From: CAYPFY01 sp964410105
Lineage (GTDB): Bacteria > Bacteroidota > Ignavibacteria > UBA10030 > SZUA-254
Assembly: GCA_964410105.1 (NCBI GenBank)
Contig: CAYPFY010000006.1
Coordinates: forward strand, 97,712-161,711
Direction: 5' to 3'
Length of the DNA: 64,000 nucleotides
Positions 7,313-14,831 of the stretch are shown here, one piece after another; positions within the stretch are counted from its first letter, which is position 1, and the number at the start of each line of letters is the position of its first letter. A program made the translations under genes and the position numbers. The notes beneath the pieces are model-generated. The model saw nothing but the letters and a program-made list of their open reading frames with translations, ran no database searches and was not told the DNA's origin.

Positions 7313-8221
7313 TCAGAGCTTGTCGAAACTGAGTATGACGAGAAGGATGGGGAGGTAGACGAGCGATGCGAAGAAGACTTTCCTGGCGTACAGGTTTGAA
7401 GACTCGGGCTTGAAATCTTTTGTCGATTTCAGCAGCATGATCCCGAGGAGGAGAAACCCCGAGCCGAGGAGCAGCGCGCCGGCGGCCGACACGAGGCCTG
7501 TCATGCCGAGGAGTGCTGGGGCGACGGTCGCGGGGATCAGGGCAAGTGTGTATCCGAGGATGTGGCGGCTTGTCTTCCGGCATGACGGATCAAGAACGGT
7601 TAATACCCTGAACCCGGCCCGGGAGTAGTCCTTCCTGTACAGCCAGGCGAGCGAAAAAAAGTGGGGCATCTGCCAGAAGAACAGAATCGCAAACAGGACG
7701 ACTGCACCGGGCCCGAGATCGTTCCGGGCCGCAGCCCATCCCATGACGGGGGGAAGAGCCCCGGGAATTCCGCCGATCACCGTGGAGAGAGGAGTCACGC
7801 GTTTCAGCGGAGTGTAGAGGAAGAGATAAGTCGTCCAGGTAATCACGGCCAAAAATCCTGTGAGCAGGTTGACGAAGATGGTCAGCTCCAGGATTCCGAA
7901 AGTCGATATGCCGATGCCGAAGGCGAGAACCTCGCCGGGCTGCATCCTTCCCGAGGGCAGGGGGCGGCGTTCCGTCCGTCTCATGAGAGCGTCATAGGAT
8001 CGTTCGATGTACTGGTTCAGCGCGCCCGCTCCGCCGCCTACCAGGAGCGTGCCGACCGCCGCATGAACGAACAGCCAGTAAGGGAAGGCGCCCGAGTTGC
8101 CCAGATAAAAACCGCACAGGGTCGTGAGCACCGAGAGGCCGGTCAGCTCCGGTTTCATGAGCTCGATGTAATCAAGAATCTTAAGCCTGGGCATCGCGGC
8201 TGCGCCGACACGCGTATTCAT
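7313..8221 (-). CDS. ctaB: Protoheme IX farnesyltransferase (heme O synthase)
   Basis: A UbiA-family prenyltransferase that converts heme B to heme O, the precursor of heme A. The protein has 302 residues with about 8-9 membrane helices. The Asp/Asn-rich motif is visible as NQYIERSYDALMRRTERRPLP (shortened here to its core NQYIERSYD), and a second cytoplasmic loop carries YLFLYTPLKR. WQMPHFFSLAWLYRKDY is characteristic of CtaB/CyoE. The start is the ATG at 8221, which overlaps the ctaA stop (ATGA). ATG at codon 10 (MPRLKILDY) is an alternative start. Much longer upstream frames are shadows of ctaA. Confidence 0.95.
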   Translation of the reverse strand: MNTRVGAAAMPRLKILDYIELMKPELTGLSVLTTLCGFYLGNSGAFPYWLFVHAAVGTLLVGGGAGALNQYIERSYDALMRRTERRPLPSGRMQPGEVLAFGIGISTFGILELTIFVNLLTGFLAVITWTTYLFLYTPLKRVTPLSTVIGGIPGALPPVMGWAAARNDLGPGAVVLFAILFFWQMPHFFSLAWLYRKDYSRAGFRVLTVLDPSCRKTSRHILGYTLALIPATVAPALLGMTGLVSAAGALLLGSGFLLLGIMLLKSTKDFKPESSNLYARKVFFASLVYLPILLVILSFDKL

Positions 8222-9222
8222 ACGGCCGCCTCGCCGAGCGCAATCCGGGTCGGCCGCAGTCCGGACAACCTCAGGACGCGCAAACTGAGAGCCGCGCTCG
8301 TGACAAGGAGAAGCGCCCCGACGGCCACGTGCGCCGTGGTGAAGAGAACGTTCTTTGCCGTCACTACCGTGAGGGCGCCGAGGGCGATCTGGGAGGCGAG
8401 GAGTATTAAAAGAACATACCCCCACCGGGCCAAATTTGGAACGCGAAGGATCCTCACAGACGTCCAGACAACAAGCACCGAGACGACGGCGGCCCAGAGC
8501 CTGTGGAGCATGTGGATGGAAACTTGCGAGGCGGTCACCGCGCCATCCGCGGCAATCCGGATACCGGACTGGATCAGCTGGCTGTTGTATTTCTCCAGGA
8601 ACTCGGGCGAAAGCGACGGCCATACCTGGCCGTAGGCGAGGGGGAAATCGGGGACCGCGAGCCCTGCATTGGTGTGACGCATGACCGCCCCAAGGATGAG
8701 CTGGAGGTAAATGGCAGCGGCTGTCACGACCGGGAGCCAGACGACTCCCACGGGACCGGTCGACCGACTGTCTGTCCGCCACCATTCGGAGGTGACGCAA
8801 ACCAGCGAGATCATGATCGTAAAAAATGTCTGTGCCAGAGTCGCATGCCCCGCCGAGATGGCAGGGGGGAGGAGGAAGAGAACGGTCAGCCCTCCCAGAA
8901 GGCCCTGCGCGATTACCGTGCCCAGGGCGGCAATGCCCAGGAGGCGGACCCACCTTCTCTCCTCGCGCTTCCACAACCATATGGCGAGAATAAGAGTCAG
9001 GAATCCGACGACGCTCGCGATCATCCGGTGAGTATGTTCGTAAACAATACCGCCGGTCATCTGATTGAGAGGGAATGCGAACATGAACTGCCCGTATGTC
9101 GTGGGCCAGTCGGGCACCGAGAGCCCCGACCCTGTGCTTGTCACGAGGCCTCCTGCGATCAGGAGGAGGAAGGTGCAGAACGCCGTAAACACGATGAAGC
9201 GGTGAAGATTTCTGTATCCCAA
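8218..9222 (-). CDS. ctaA: Heme A synthase
   Basis: COX15/CtaA family protein (334 aa) that oxidises heme O to heme A. It has two four-helix bundles, each with paired conserved His residues: EHTHRMIAS in the N-terminal half, and HTNAGLAVPD and HMLHRLWAA in the C-terminal half. GGLVTSTGSGLSVPDWP is the family signature. It lies 2 nt downstream of coxB and overlaps ctaB. Together with ctaB it supplies heme A to the CoxA encoded in the same transcript. Confidence 0.95.
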   Translation of the reverse strand: MGYRNLHRFIVFTAFCTFLLLIAGGLVTSTGSGLSVPDWPTTYGQFMFAFPLNQMTGGIVYEHTHRMIASVVGFLTLILAIWLWKREERRWVRLLGIAALGTVIAQGLLGGLTVLFLLPPAISAGHATLAQTFFTIMISLVCVTSEWWRTDSRSTGPVGVVWLPVVTAAAIYLQLILGAVMRHTNAGLAVPDFPLAYGQVWPSLSPEFLEKYNSQLIQSGIRIAADGAVTASQVSIHMLHRLWAAVVSVLVVWTSVRILRVPNLARWGYVLLILLASQIALGALTVVTAKNVLFTTAHVAVGALLLVTSAALSLRVLRLSGLRPTRIALGEAAV

Positions 9223-9224
9223 AA

Positions 9225-10562
9225 CTATTCTCCCGGGGGAGGGGCCTGTGCCGAAGTGTCCGCGGGGGTCGAAGGTGGCGGGGCGAGCGCCGCTTCCTGG
9301 TCGTCAATCCATTTCTGAAAATCTTCCGGCGTCTGAACCGTGATATAGCCCCGCATCCGGTAATGTCCCAGCCCGCAGAGCTGGGCGCATGCAATTTCGG
9401 TCGGGGTCGCCGGTGCGGCCATGACCTCGCTGATTCCCGCTTCCGAAAGCTTTGTCACCATGTCCTCCGACATGGGATCTCCCTTCGCGCCGATCGGGTT
9501 CCCCGTCTTATCGTTGTACGCGTCCATGAGGACGAAGGCATCCATACCCGAGGCCTGCCGTGCGGGGACCTGCTTCACGGCCATCTCGATGAGCTTGGTC
9601 ACGGCATCCTCGGTCAGCGATGAGCTTTTTCCTACGGCCACCGCGCCCGATGTGTCCTTGTAGTCGTCCATCACGACATACTTGTCCATCGCGGCCATCC
9701 GTCGCGCGGGGACCTCCGGGATGCCGGCATCGGCGAGTTTTCCCATGTTCTCAGCCGTCAGGCGGTCTCCCTTTGAGATAATCCCGCCCCCCTGGCTGTC
9801 CGCCACATCCCTCATTGCCACCATATCGTCCGCGCTCGATCCCTTCTGTACGCGGACCGCTTCGATGGCCGGAAGCACTATCATGCGGGCCTTCTTCATC
9901 GCTTCGGAGATCGAGAGCTTTCTTTTCAGTTCGTCCCGGATCATCTCGGTCGTCTTCGTAGGGGTAAACCAGAGCGGGATGACCATGCCCGGGATCGCGT
10001 CCTGCTTCATCCGGTATACCGGAAGGTTGAAGCTGTGGATCACATCCTTTGTGCTGAGATAGACGATGACCGGCTTGTTCACCGGAAGGTTGAGCTGGTT
10101 GATGGTGGTTATATCGTCCTTGGCATCCGGATCGTTGCGGTCGAGCCCGAGGGGGTTTTCGGCGTCAATGAGGCTCAGGGAGGTTTTTCCGAATTTCCCG
10201 TCGGGGCCAGCATAGTGGACGTTCCACGCAAACTGTTCGGCAACCACCCGGACAACCGTTGCCTCCTTCTGGTCGGGGAAGGCATCGACGCGTTTCGACC
10301 AGAGGGGGACGGAGAACACGGCGAGGAGAAGCACTTCGATAACGAGCACGCCGGCCTCGAGATAGGTCGAGATATGATTCTTGACGCCCGTGTAATTCGC
10401 CTGCGGATTCTTCGATTTCCGGAACCGGAAGAGCACCAGGACGTAGAAGGCTCCCCATCCCACGAAGAGGACCAGCATGAGCCAGTGCACGAGACCGATA
10501 AGACTGTCGATCGCGGGGCCATGTGCCGAGCCGTCGGGGGGGAGGCCTAATAATTGTTCCAT
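9225..10562 (-). CDS. coxB: Cytochrome c oxidase subunit II with split CuA domain
   Basis: Subunit II accepts electrons from a cytochrome c or cupredoxin and passes them to heme a. Two membrane helices (about residues 22-46 and 68-88) are followed by the aromatic FAWNVHYAGPDGKFG segment. The CuA ligands are all present: His176 (VIHSF), Cys392, Cys396, His400 and Met403 (CAQLCGLGHYRM). In ordinary CoxB the His and the Cys cluster are about 35-40 residues apart. Here they are 216 apart, because roughly residues 206-387 are inserted and carry three 48-residue repeats. No cytochrome c domain is fused. The C-terminus is Pro/Ala rich. Total length is 445 against the usual ~250-350. The start overlaps the preceding small gene by 16 nt. 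Confidence 0.93.
   Translation of the reverse strand: MEQLLGLPPDGSAHGPAIDSLIGLVHWLMLVLFVGWGAFYVLVLFRFRKSKNPQANYTGVKNHISTYLEAGVLVIEVLLLAVFSVPLWSKRVDAFPDQKEATVVRVVAEQFAWNVHYAGPDGKFGKTSLSLIDAENPLGLDRNDPDAKDDITTINQLNLPVNKPVIVYLSTKDVIHSFNLPVYRMKQDAIPGMVIPLWFTPTKTTEMIRDELKRKLSISEAMKKARMIVLPAIEAVRVQKGSSADDMVAMRDVADSQGGGIISKGDRLTAENMGKLADAGIPEVPARRMAAMDKYVVMDDYKDTSGAVAVGKSSSLTEDAVTKLIEMAVKQVPARQASGMDAFVLMDAYNDKTGNPIGAKGDPMSEDMVTKLSEAGISEVMAAPATPTEIACAQLCGLGHYRMRGYITVQTPEDFQKWIDDQEAALAPPPSTPADTSAQAPPPGE
9405..9791 (-). repeat. Three 48-residue repeats inserted in CoxB
   Basis: At protein level, residues 258-305, 306-353 and 354-386 (partial) align with an exact 48-residue period. The first reads GGGIISKGDRLTAEN...KLADAGIPEVPAR. 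The second has SSSLTEDAVTKL...QVPAR, and the third has AKGDPMSEDMVTKLSEAGISEV. Linkers share MDKYVVMDDY and MDAFVLMDAY. The repeats are diverged in DNA, so they are old. The G-D-x-L-T...KL..AGI.EV pattern looks like a small repeated barrel/hammerhead module. Confidence 0.75.
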
Positions 10563-10837
10563 TCCACAATTCCTTTATCATTGTTCATGAGTTGTCCCTC
10601 CTCGTTCACGAAGGTGTGCGAGAAAGTTTTCATGTGAGCCCTGTACCGGCGCCACAGGAGAAAGAACGCGGCCAGGATGCCCGAGAGGACGGCGCCCGTT
10701 ATTCCGAGCATGGTGAATATCGCCGCATTCGTTCCCGCCACCATGGTCGAATCTTTGGCGCCGAAGCAGACCGGGCACGCCGCCGCCAGATGTGCAGAGA
10801 GGAGGATGCAGGGCGCTATTTTTGCGAGAAACTTCAG
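10547..10837 (-). CDS. Small CPVC-motif membrane protein of oxidase operon
   Basis: A 96-residue protein with a signal-peptide-like N-terminus (MKFLAKIAPCILLSAHLAAA), followed by CPVCFGAKDS, one membrane helix (~residues 42-64) and a short charged tail. The CPVCFG motif directly after the cleavage region suggests an exposed metal or redox site; similar small proteins sit beside coxB in other FCB-group genomes. No ATG, GTG or TTG lies near the right place. The best start is CTG at 10837, overlapping the preceding stop as CTGA. The longer in-frame reading to 10966 is a shadow of the neighbouring gene. Confidence 0.65.
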   Translation of the reverse strand: MKFLAKIAPCILLSAHLAAACPVCFGAKDSTMVAGTNAAIFTMLGITGAVLSGILAAFFLLWRRYRAHMKTFSHTFVNEEGQLMNNDKGIVEWNNY

Positions 10838-11034
10838 AGAAAACTCACATGCCGGAGCTTTTTCAAAAATCTCACTCCGTAGATGATCAGCGCGATTCCG
10901 GCGACGAACGATAGTATGCCGAGAGCGATCATCTCCGGCCGTCCGGCGGATGTCATGAATAACCACACGCCGAAGGAGAAAGCGAGGAGAACTGACAGGG
11001 CGATGAAGGCGATATGGAACGATTTAAGGGACAC
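10834..11034 (-). CDS. Small two-helix membrane protein, unknown function
   Basis: A 66-residue protein with two hydrophobic segments (about residues 5-28 and 35-56) and a basic C-terminus (RFLKKLRHVSFL). It starts with GTG at 11034, 11 nt inside the end of coxD, and ends overlapping the CPVC-motif gene. The tight overlap with oxidase genes on both sides implies co-expression, possibly as a small assembly or accessory subunit. I do not recognise the family. Confidence 0.7.
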   Translation of the reverse strand: MSLKSFHIAFIALSVLLAFSFGVWLFMTSAGRPEMIALGILSFVAGIALIIYGVRFLKKLRHVSFL

Positions 11035-11338
11035 TCTTTATGATTATCGGGTCGGCATGGTGAAAGATCGGAAGCCACATGAGGGCGACGAAGAAGACGA
11101 GCGTCAGGATGAGAGTCGCGTAGATCGCCTTTTTCTCCGAGATAAGGTGCATGAAATAACTTGCGACGAGCGATCCCTTGATGGTTGCGATCATGAGGGC
11201 GACGAAAATGGCCGCCTTCATATTCAAATGGAGATAAGAGACGGTGACGGTGATGATCGTGAGGGCCAGCAGCGAAATGAAGACGATGACGTAAGTCCTC
11301 ACATGTTTATTGATGTCGTGGGAATCGAGGGCTTCCAT
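11024..11338 (-). CDS. coxD: Cytochrome c oxidase subunit IV (CtaF/CoxD type)
   Basis: A 104-residue protein with three membrane helices, of the prokaryotic COX4 family found in aa3/caa3 oxidases. The motif KAAIFVALMIATIKGSLVASYFMHL, here identified by its core TIKGSLVASYFMHL, is typical of that family, as is the N-terminal HVRTYVIVFISLLALT helix. It is encoded directly after subunit III (7 nt gap), the usual I-III-IV order. It is a non-catalytic accessory subunit thought to help assemble or stabilise the CuB centre. Confidence 0.9.
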   Translation of the reverse strand: MEALDSHDINKHVRTYVIVFISLLALTIITVTVSYLHLNMKAAIFVALMIATIKGSLVASYFMHLISEKKAIYATLILTLVFFVALMWLPIFHHADPIIIKSVP

Positions 11339-11345
11339 AAGGCTC

Positions 11346-11930
11346 CTATAACAGGTAGAGGACGGGGAACAGGAAAATCCAGACCAGATCGACGAAATGC
11401 CAGTAGAGGCCGGCCACCTCGACCCGGTTTGTGAATCGGGCCGGTTCCGTTTTCCACATCCGGCTCCCGGGACCCCAGAGATAGCCGTTCACGATCATGC
11501 CGCCTATGACGTGAAGCCCGTGCAGCCCGGTGAGGGTGAAGTAGATTCCGAAAAAAGTGTTCTTGCTCGGAATATCCCCGAGCTCGAAGTGATGCGTGTA
11601 CTCAAAGGCTTTCACGATCAGGAAGGCGACCCCAAGGAGAAAGGTCAGTCCCAGATAAACCCTGTATCGCTTAAAATTCTTCATCATCAGGGATGCCCAC
11701 GCCATCACCATGGTGATGCTCGATGTGATGAGCACGGCAGTGTTGAGCGTCGCCAGGGGGACGTCCAGCTCGCCGTGGGGCCAGGCGTCGGAGCCGACGC
11801 GGAGGAGAATGTATGTGGTAAAGAGCGCGCCGAAGAGCATGACTTCAGAGGCGAGGAAAAGCCAGATCCCCAGCTTCGCGTTGAAGAGTCCCGTTTCCTG
11901 GCGCGGCGCTATTGTATAGGGTATGTCCAT
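11346..11930 (-). CDS. coxC: Cytochrome c oxidase subunit III
   Basis: Heme-copper oxidase subunit III (194 aa, five membrane helices). The N-terminus NAKLGIWLFLASEVMLFGALF is the standard first helix, with the conserved Glu. GLHGLHVIGGM and the C-terminal YWHFVDLVWIFLFPVLYL are diagnostic. The short, five-helix form resembles bacterial CtaE/CyoC. Its ATG overlaps the coxA stop by one base (TAATG), indicating translational coupling. It stabilises subunit I and probably the proton uptake path. Confidence 0.95.
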   Translation of the reverse strand: MDIPYTIAPRQETGLFNAKLGIWLFLASEVMLFGALFTTYILLRVGSDAWPHGELDVPLATLNTAVLITSSITMVMAWASLMMKNFKRYRVYLGLTFLLGVAFLIVKAFEYTHHFELGDIPSKNTFFGIYFTLTGLHGLHVIGGMIVNGYLWGPGSRMWKTEPARFTNRVEVAGLYWHFVDLVWIFLFPVLYLL

Positions 11931-13708
11931 TACGCTATCATTTCGTTTTGAGGAGTGAAATCCCGCTGATGCCCGGGGACGCTGTATTCATAAGGTCCGC
12001 GGTATACTTCCGGCTGCACCGTGAAATTGCCGTGCGCGAGCGGCGGCGTAGGGGCGGCAGCCCATTCGAGCGTGGTCGCATCCCAGTGATTGGCCGCCAC
12101 CTTTCGTCCGGTGCGCAGGGAGAGGAAGAAATTGACGATGAAGACGAGCTGGAAGACGGCCATCACCCAGGCGGCGACCGACATGACTTCGTTCAGGTGA
12201 AGAACTCCCTGGGCGTGAGAGTACTGCTGGCCCCCGTCGTAGAGACGCCGGGAAACGCCCGCAAGACCCTGGATCAGCATCGGGAAGAAGATAAGATTCA
12301 TGCAGACGAAAGACCCCCAGAAATGAATCTTTCCCATCGGTTCATTCATTGCCCGGCCGGTGACTTTGGGATACCAGAAGTAGATGCCGGCAAAAAGCCC
12401 GAAGATCGTGCCCGGCGCAACGACATAGTGGAAATGCCCGATCACATAATAAGTGTCGTGGAGCGGAATGTCGGAGGCAGCAAGGCCGAGGGGCAGCCCC
12501 GTGAGCCCGCCGATTCCGAACATCGGGAGGAAAGCCAGGGCGAACAACATCGGCGTCGTGAACCGGATCGATGCCCCGTAAAGCGAGATGAAGAGCGCCG
12601 AGAGTATTATGACAGAGGGAATCGAAATGATCATCGTCGTGGTTTGGAAGAAGGCGCTGATCGCCGTCCCCATGCCGGTGAGGAACATGTGATGGGCCCA
12701 GACGATGAAGGACATGAATCCGAGAAAAATCGTTGCATAGACAAGGGACTTGTAACCCCAGAGGGGCTTGCGCGTGTTGTTGGCGATAACCTCTGCGACG
12801 ATGCCGAGAGCCGGCAATATCAGGACATACACCTCGGGGTGCGCCAGAAACCAGAACAGGTGCTGCCAGAGGACCGGACTTCCGCCGCCCGTGTTAGGCA
12901 ACTGCTGTCCGCTCACGACAAGCCCTGCGGGGAGGAAAAAGCTGGTCCCGGCCAGCCGGTCCATCAGCTGCAGGACGCCCGCCGCCTCCAGCGGTGGAAA
13001 CGCCAGCAGGAGAAGGAAGGATGTCACGAACTGCGCCCACACGAAGAAGGGAAGGCGCATGAACGTGAGCCCCTTGGTCCGGAGCTGTATGATGGTGACG
13101 ATGAAATTAACCGAGCCGAGCAGGGAGGACGTTATGAGGCAGACCATCCCGAAGAGCCAGAAGGTCTGACCGGTCGTCGCAATGTCCGAAAGGGGAGGAT
13201 ACGAGGTCCAGCCGGAATTCGCTGCGCCGCCCGGCACAAAAAAGCTTGTCAGCATCACGATGCCGCCCGTGAAGTAGGCCCAGTAGCTCGCCATGTTTAT
13301 CTTCGGGAATGCCATGTCGGGCGCCCCTATCTGAAGAGGCATGATGTAGTTGCCAAAAGCTCCGACCGCCAGAGGAACCACGCCGAGGAAGACCATGATG
13401 GTCCCGTGCATCGCCCCGAGCTGATTGTAAAATTCGGGAAGCATGATCCCGTCCGGCATCCGGTCCTCGCCGAACAGTTTGCCGAGGATCGGAAGCGCCT
13501 CTCCCGGGTAGGCGAGTTGCCAGCGCATCAGCATCATCAGACTAAATCCGAAGAAAAGGAACAAGAGCCCGGTGATGCCGTACTGTATCCCGATCACCTT
13601 ATGGTCGGTGGAAAATATGTATCTGCGCCAGAACGGGAGTTCGTCGTGATGGCCCCCCGCGGCATGCACAGCCGCCGCGGCGACCTGAATCGAGTCAGGA
13701 GTGCTCAT
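11930..13708 (-). CDS. coxA: Cytochrome c oxidase subunit I
   Basis: Catalytic subunit of an A-family heme-copper oxidase (592 aa, at least 12 helices). The CuB and cross-linked Tyr motif HPEVYVLILP carries the Glu typical of type A1 enzymes. WAHHMFLTGM supplies the two other CuB His residues. HDTYYVIGHFHYV supplies the heme a3 and heme a axial His. GNYIMPLQIGAPDMAFPKIN is a further A-type signature. The start at ATG 13708 has no clear Shine-Dalgarno site. It follows the cupredoxin gene by 41 nt and is co-transcribed with the assembly genes down to 4.5 kb. Confidence 0.97.
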   Translation of the reverse strand: MSTPDSIQVAAAAVHAAGGHHDELPFWRRYIFSTDHKVIGIQYGITGLLFLFFGFSLMMLMRWQLAYPGEALPILGKLFGEDRMPDGIMLPEFYNQLGAMHGTIMVFLGVVPLAVGAFGNYIMPLQIGAPDMAFPKINMASYWAYFTGGIVMLTSFFVPGGAANSGWTSYPPLSDIATTGQTFWLFGMVCLITSSLLGSVNFIVTIIQLRTKGLTFMRLPFFVWAQFVTSFLLLLAFPPLEAAGVLQLMDRLAGTSFFLPAGLVVSGQQLPNTGGGSPVLWQHLFWFLAHPEVYVLILPALGIVAEVIANNTRKPLWGYKSLVYATIFLGFMSFIVWAHHMFLTGMGTAISAFFQTTTMIISIPSVIILSALFISLYGASIRFTTPMLFALAFLPMFGIGGLTGLPLGLAASDIPLHDTYYVIGHFHYVVAPGTIFGLFAGIYFWYPKVTGRAMNEPMGKIHFWGSFVCMNLIFFPMLIQGLAGVSRRLYDGGQQYSHAQGVLHLNEVMSVAAWVMAVFQLVFIVNFFLSLRTGRKVAANHWDATTLEWAAAPTPPLAHGNFTVQPEVYRGPYEYSVPGHQRDFTPQNEMIA

Positions 13709-13749
13709 AGGTGAATGATAAGTTCGTGGAACGTCAAGTGAGCTGCGGA

Positions 13750-14451
13750 CTACTTGCCATCAAACGTGAAATCGGCCGTTTTGGTATCCGATGCGCCGAC
13801 GGTGACCTTCATCGTCTTCGAGCCGTATTTTTCGTGCCAGGCTTCGACCTCATAATCCCCTGCCGGGACGTTTTTGATGGTAAAAGTCCCGTTGTCGTCC
13901 GAGACGGAGTAGAAGGGATGATCGAGAACTCCGACATAGGCGGCCATCCAGTTATGAACCTCGCACTTGATCTTGACCATGACCTCGGGCTTGTCGAAGG
14001 TTTTCGTGGTCTTCATGCCCTGCTTGGGCTGCGCGATATTGAAGGGGGTGTTGCCTTTCGGGAGAGCGTGGATATTGTGGAGGGTATTGTCGCTATTGAT
14101 GATTTCGAGCTGCTGCTTCGCCATCATGCCGAAGACGTGGGGATGGTACATGCACCCCTGCTGGTCGATGGTGACCTTGGCCGCCGGAGCCGGGAATTTT
14201 TTCCCTTCCAGCCCGCTTTTCACATAGATGAAGACGTCTTTCAGCGTATTGTTCGGGTTGATGATCACCTGTTGAGAGGGGACAGGCTTTCCGGAGTGCA
14301 TCGAGACGCACCTCGGGTCGGCATTCATCTTGATCGGCGATGGAGCAGGCTTCGCGCCCTTAAAATTGATCTTGCCCGTGATCGTGCCCGCGTCGGCACC
14401 GTGGGCAAGCAAAAGGAGGATAAGCGCGGAAAACAGCAGTTTCAGTGACAT
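13750..14451 (-). CDS. Secreted cupredoxin-like protein with carboxypeptidase-regulatory-like domain
   Basis: A 233-residue exported protein. The signal peptide is MSLKLLFSALILLLLAHGADA. The middle part looks like a type 1 copper site, with His125/His128 in NTLHNIHALP and Cys163, His166 and Met169 in CEVHNWM. The C-terminal DDNGTFTIKNVPAGDYEVEAWH is the beta-sandwich of carboxypeptidase-regulatory/CnaB-like domains. As the first gene of the oxidase operon it may be the soluble electron donor to CoxB, in place of cytochrome c; this is inference. The start at 14451 is preceded by GAGGAG. Longer frames upstream run through the promoter. Confidence 0.82.
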   Translation of the reverse strand: MSLKLLFSALILLLLAHGADAGTITGKINFKGAKPAPSPIKMNADPRCVSMHSGKPVPSQQVIINPNNTLKDVFIYVKSGLEGKKFPAPAAKVTIDQQGCMYHPHVFGMMAKQQLEIINSDNTLHNIHALPKGNTPFNIAQPKQGMKTTKTFDKPEVMVKIKCEVHNWMAAYVGVLDHPFYSVSDDNGTFTIKNVPAGDYEVEAWHEKYGSKTMKVTVGASDTKTADFTFDGK

Positions 14452-14566
14452 GGAGGAACTCCTCGATTGTTGGATAATGGATTCTTCCCGCGGACTCCGG
14501 GGCGTCAAATTCTTCAGCATCACAGAGAGGGGGAAGGACTTTCTACGAATCATCAATAAGCATACC

Positions 14567-14595
14567 ATTATACGCATTTTTTATTTTTAAATCAA
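14567..14595 (-). promoter_or_regulatory. Promoter of the cytochrome oxidase operon
   Basis: On the minus strand TTGATT (14595-14590) and a perfect TATAAT (14572-14567) are separated by 17 nt. It lies 116 nt upstream of the cupredoxin ATG and is the only strong promoter seen for the ten kilobases of genes down to the terminator at 4.5 kb. Confidence 0.7.
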
Positions 14596-14790
14596 ACAAT
14601 TTTCACGGAATAAGAGGAGGCGGGGCGAATTATTCGCGGGGCCCGTGCGGTCCTCCGTTTTCATCGATCGGAGCCTGTGCATCGCGAGCTTTTCCCGAAC
14701 GATTCATCGCGTGAGTGAGAGGGGCTGAGCCGATGGGATGCGATGCGCGCAAATTCCGGAACCAGTCCCCGGGCATATCCGTTGTTACTA

Positions 14791-14819
14791 TTGCATTTAC
14801 ACCATTTTTTCTGTATCAT
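14791..14819 (+). promoter_or_regulatory. Promoter of TPR lipoprotein gene
   Basis: TTGCAT (14791-14796), a 17-nt spacer and TATCAT (14814-14819). The predicted transcription start, near 14826, is only about six bases before the ATG at 14832, leaving no room for a Shine-Dalgarno site. Confidence 0.6.
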
Positions 14820-14831
14820 AATAAAGCGTCA

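Larger units (their letters stand above)
14452..14831. other. Divergent intergenic region (380 bp)
   Basis: It separates the oxidase operon (minus) from the TPR lipoprotein (plus). It holds the oxidase promoter (14567-14595) and the lipoprotein promoter (14791-14819). Between them lies a GC-rich stretch, about 14616-14760, in which I see no gene or clear site. GAGGAGTTCCTC next to the cupredoxin start is a short inverted repeat covering its ribosome site. Confidence 0.6.

Noticed and set aside
8222..9394. Extension of ctaB upstream to give a 693-residue protein
   Set aside because: The added part is Arg/Pro/His-rich shadow sequence of ctaA in another frame. ctaB has a proper ATG overlapping the ctaA stop.
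11912..13714. A 600-codon open frame on the plus strand opposite coxA
   Set aside because: It is highly charged, His/Arg/Glu-rich and has no family motif. It mirrors the coxA codons, which give a perfect oxidase subunit I. GC-rich third positions create such shadows.
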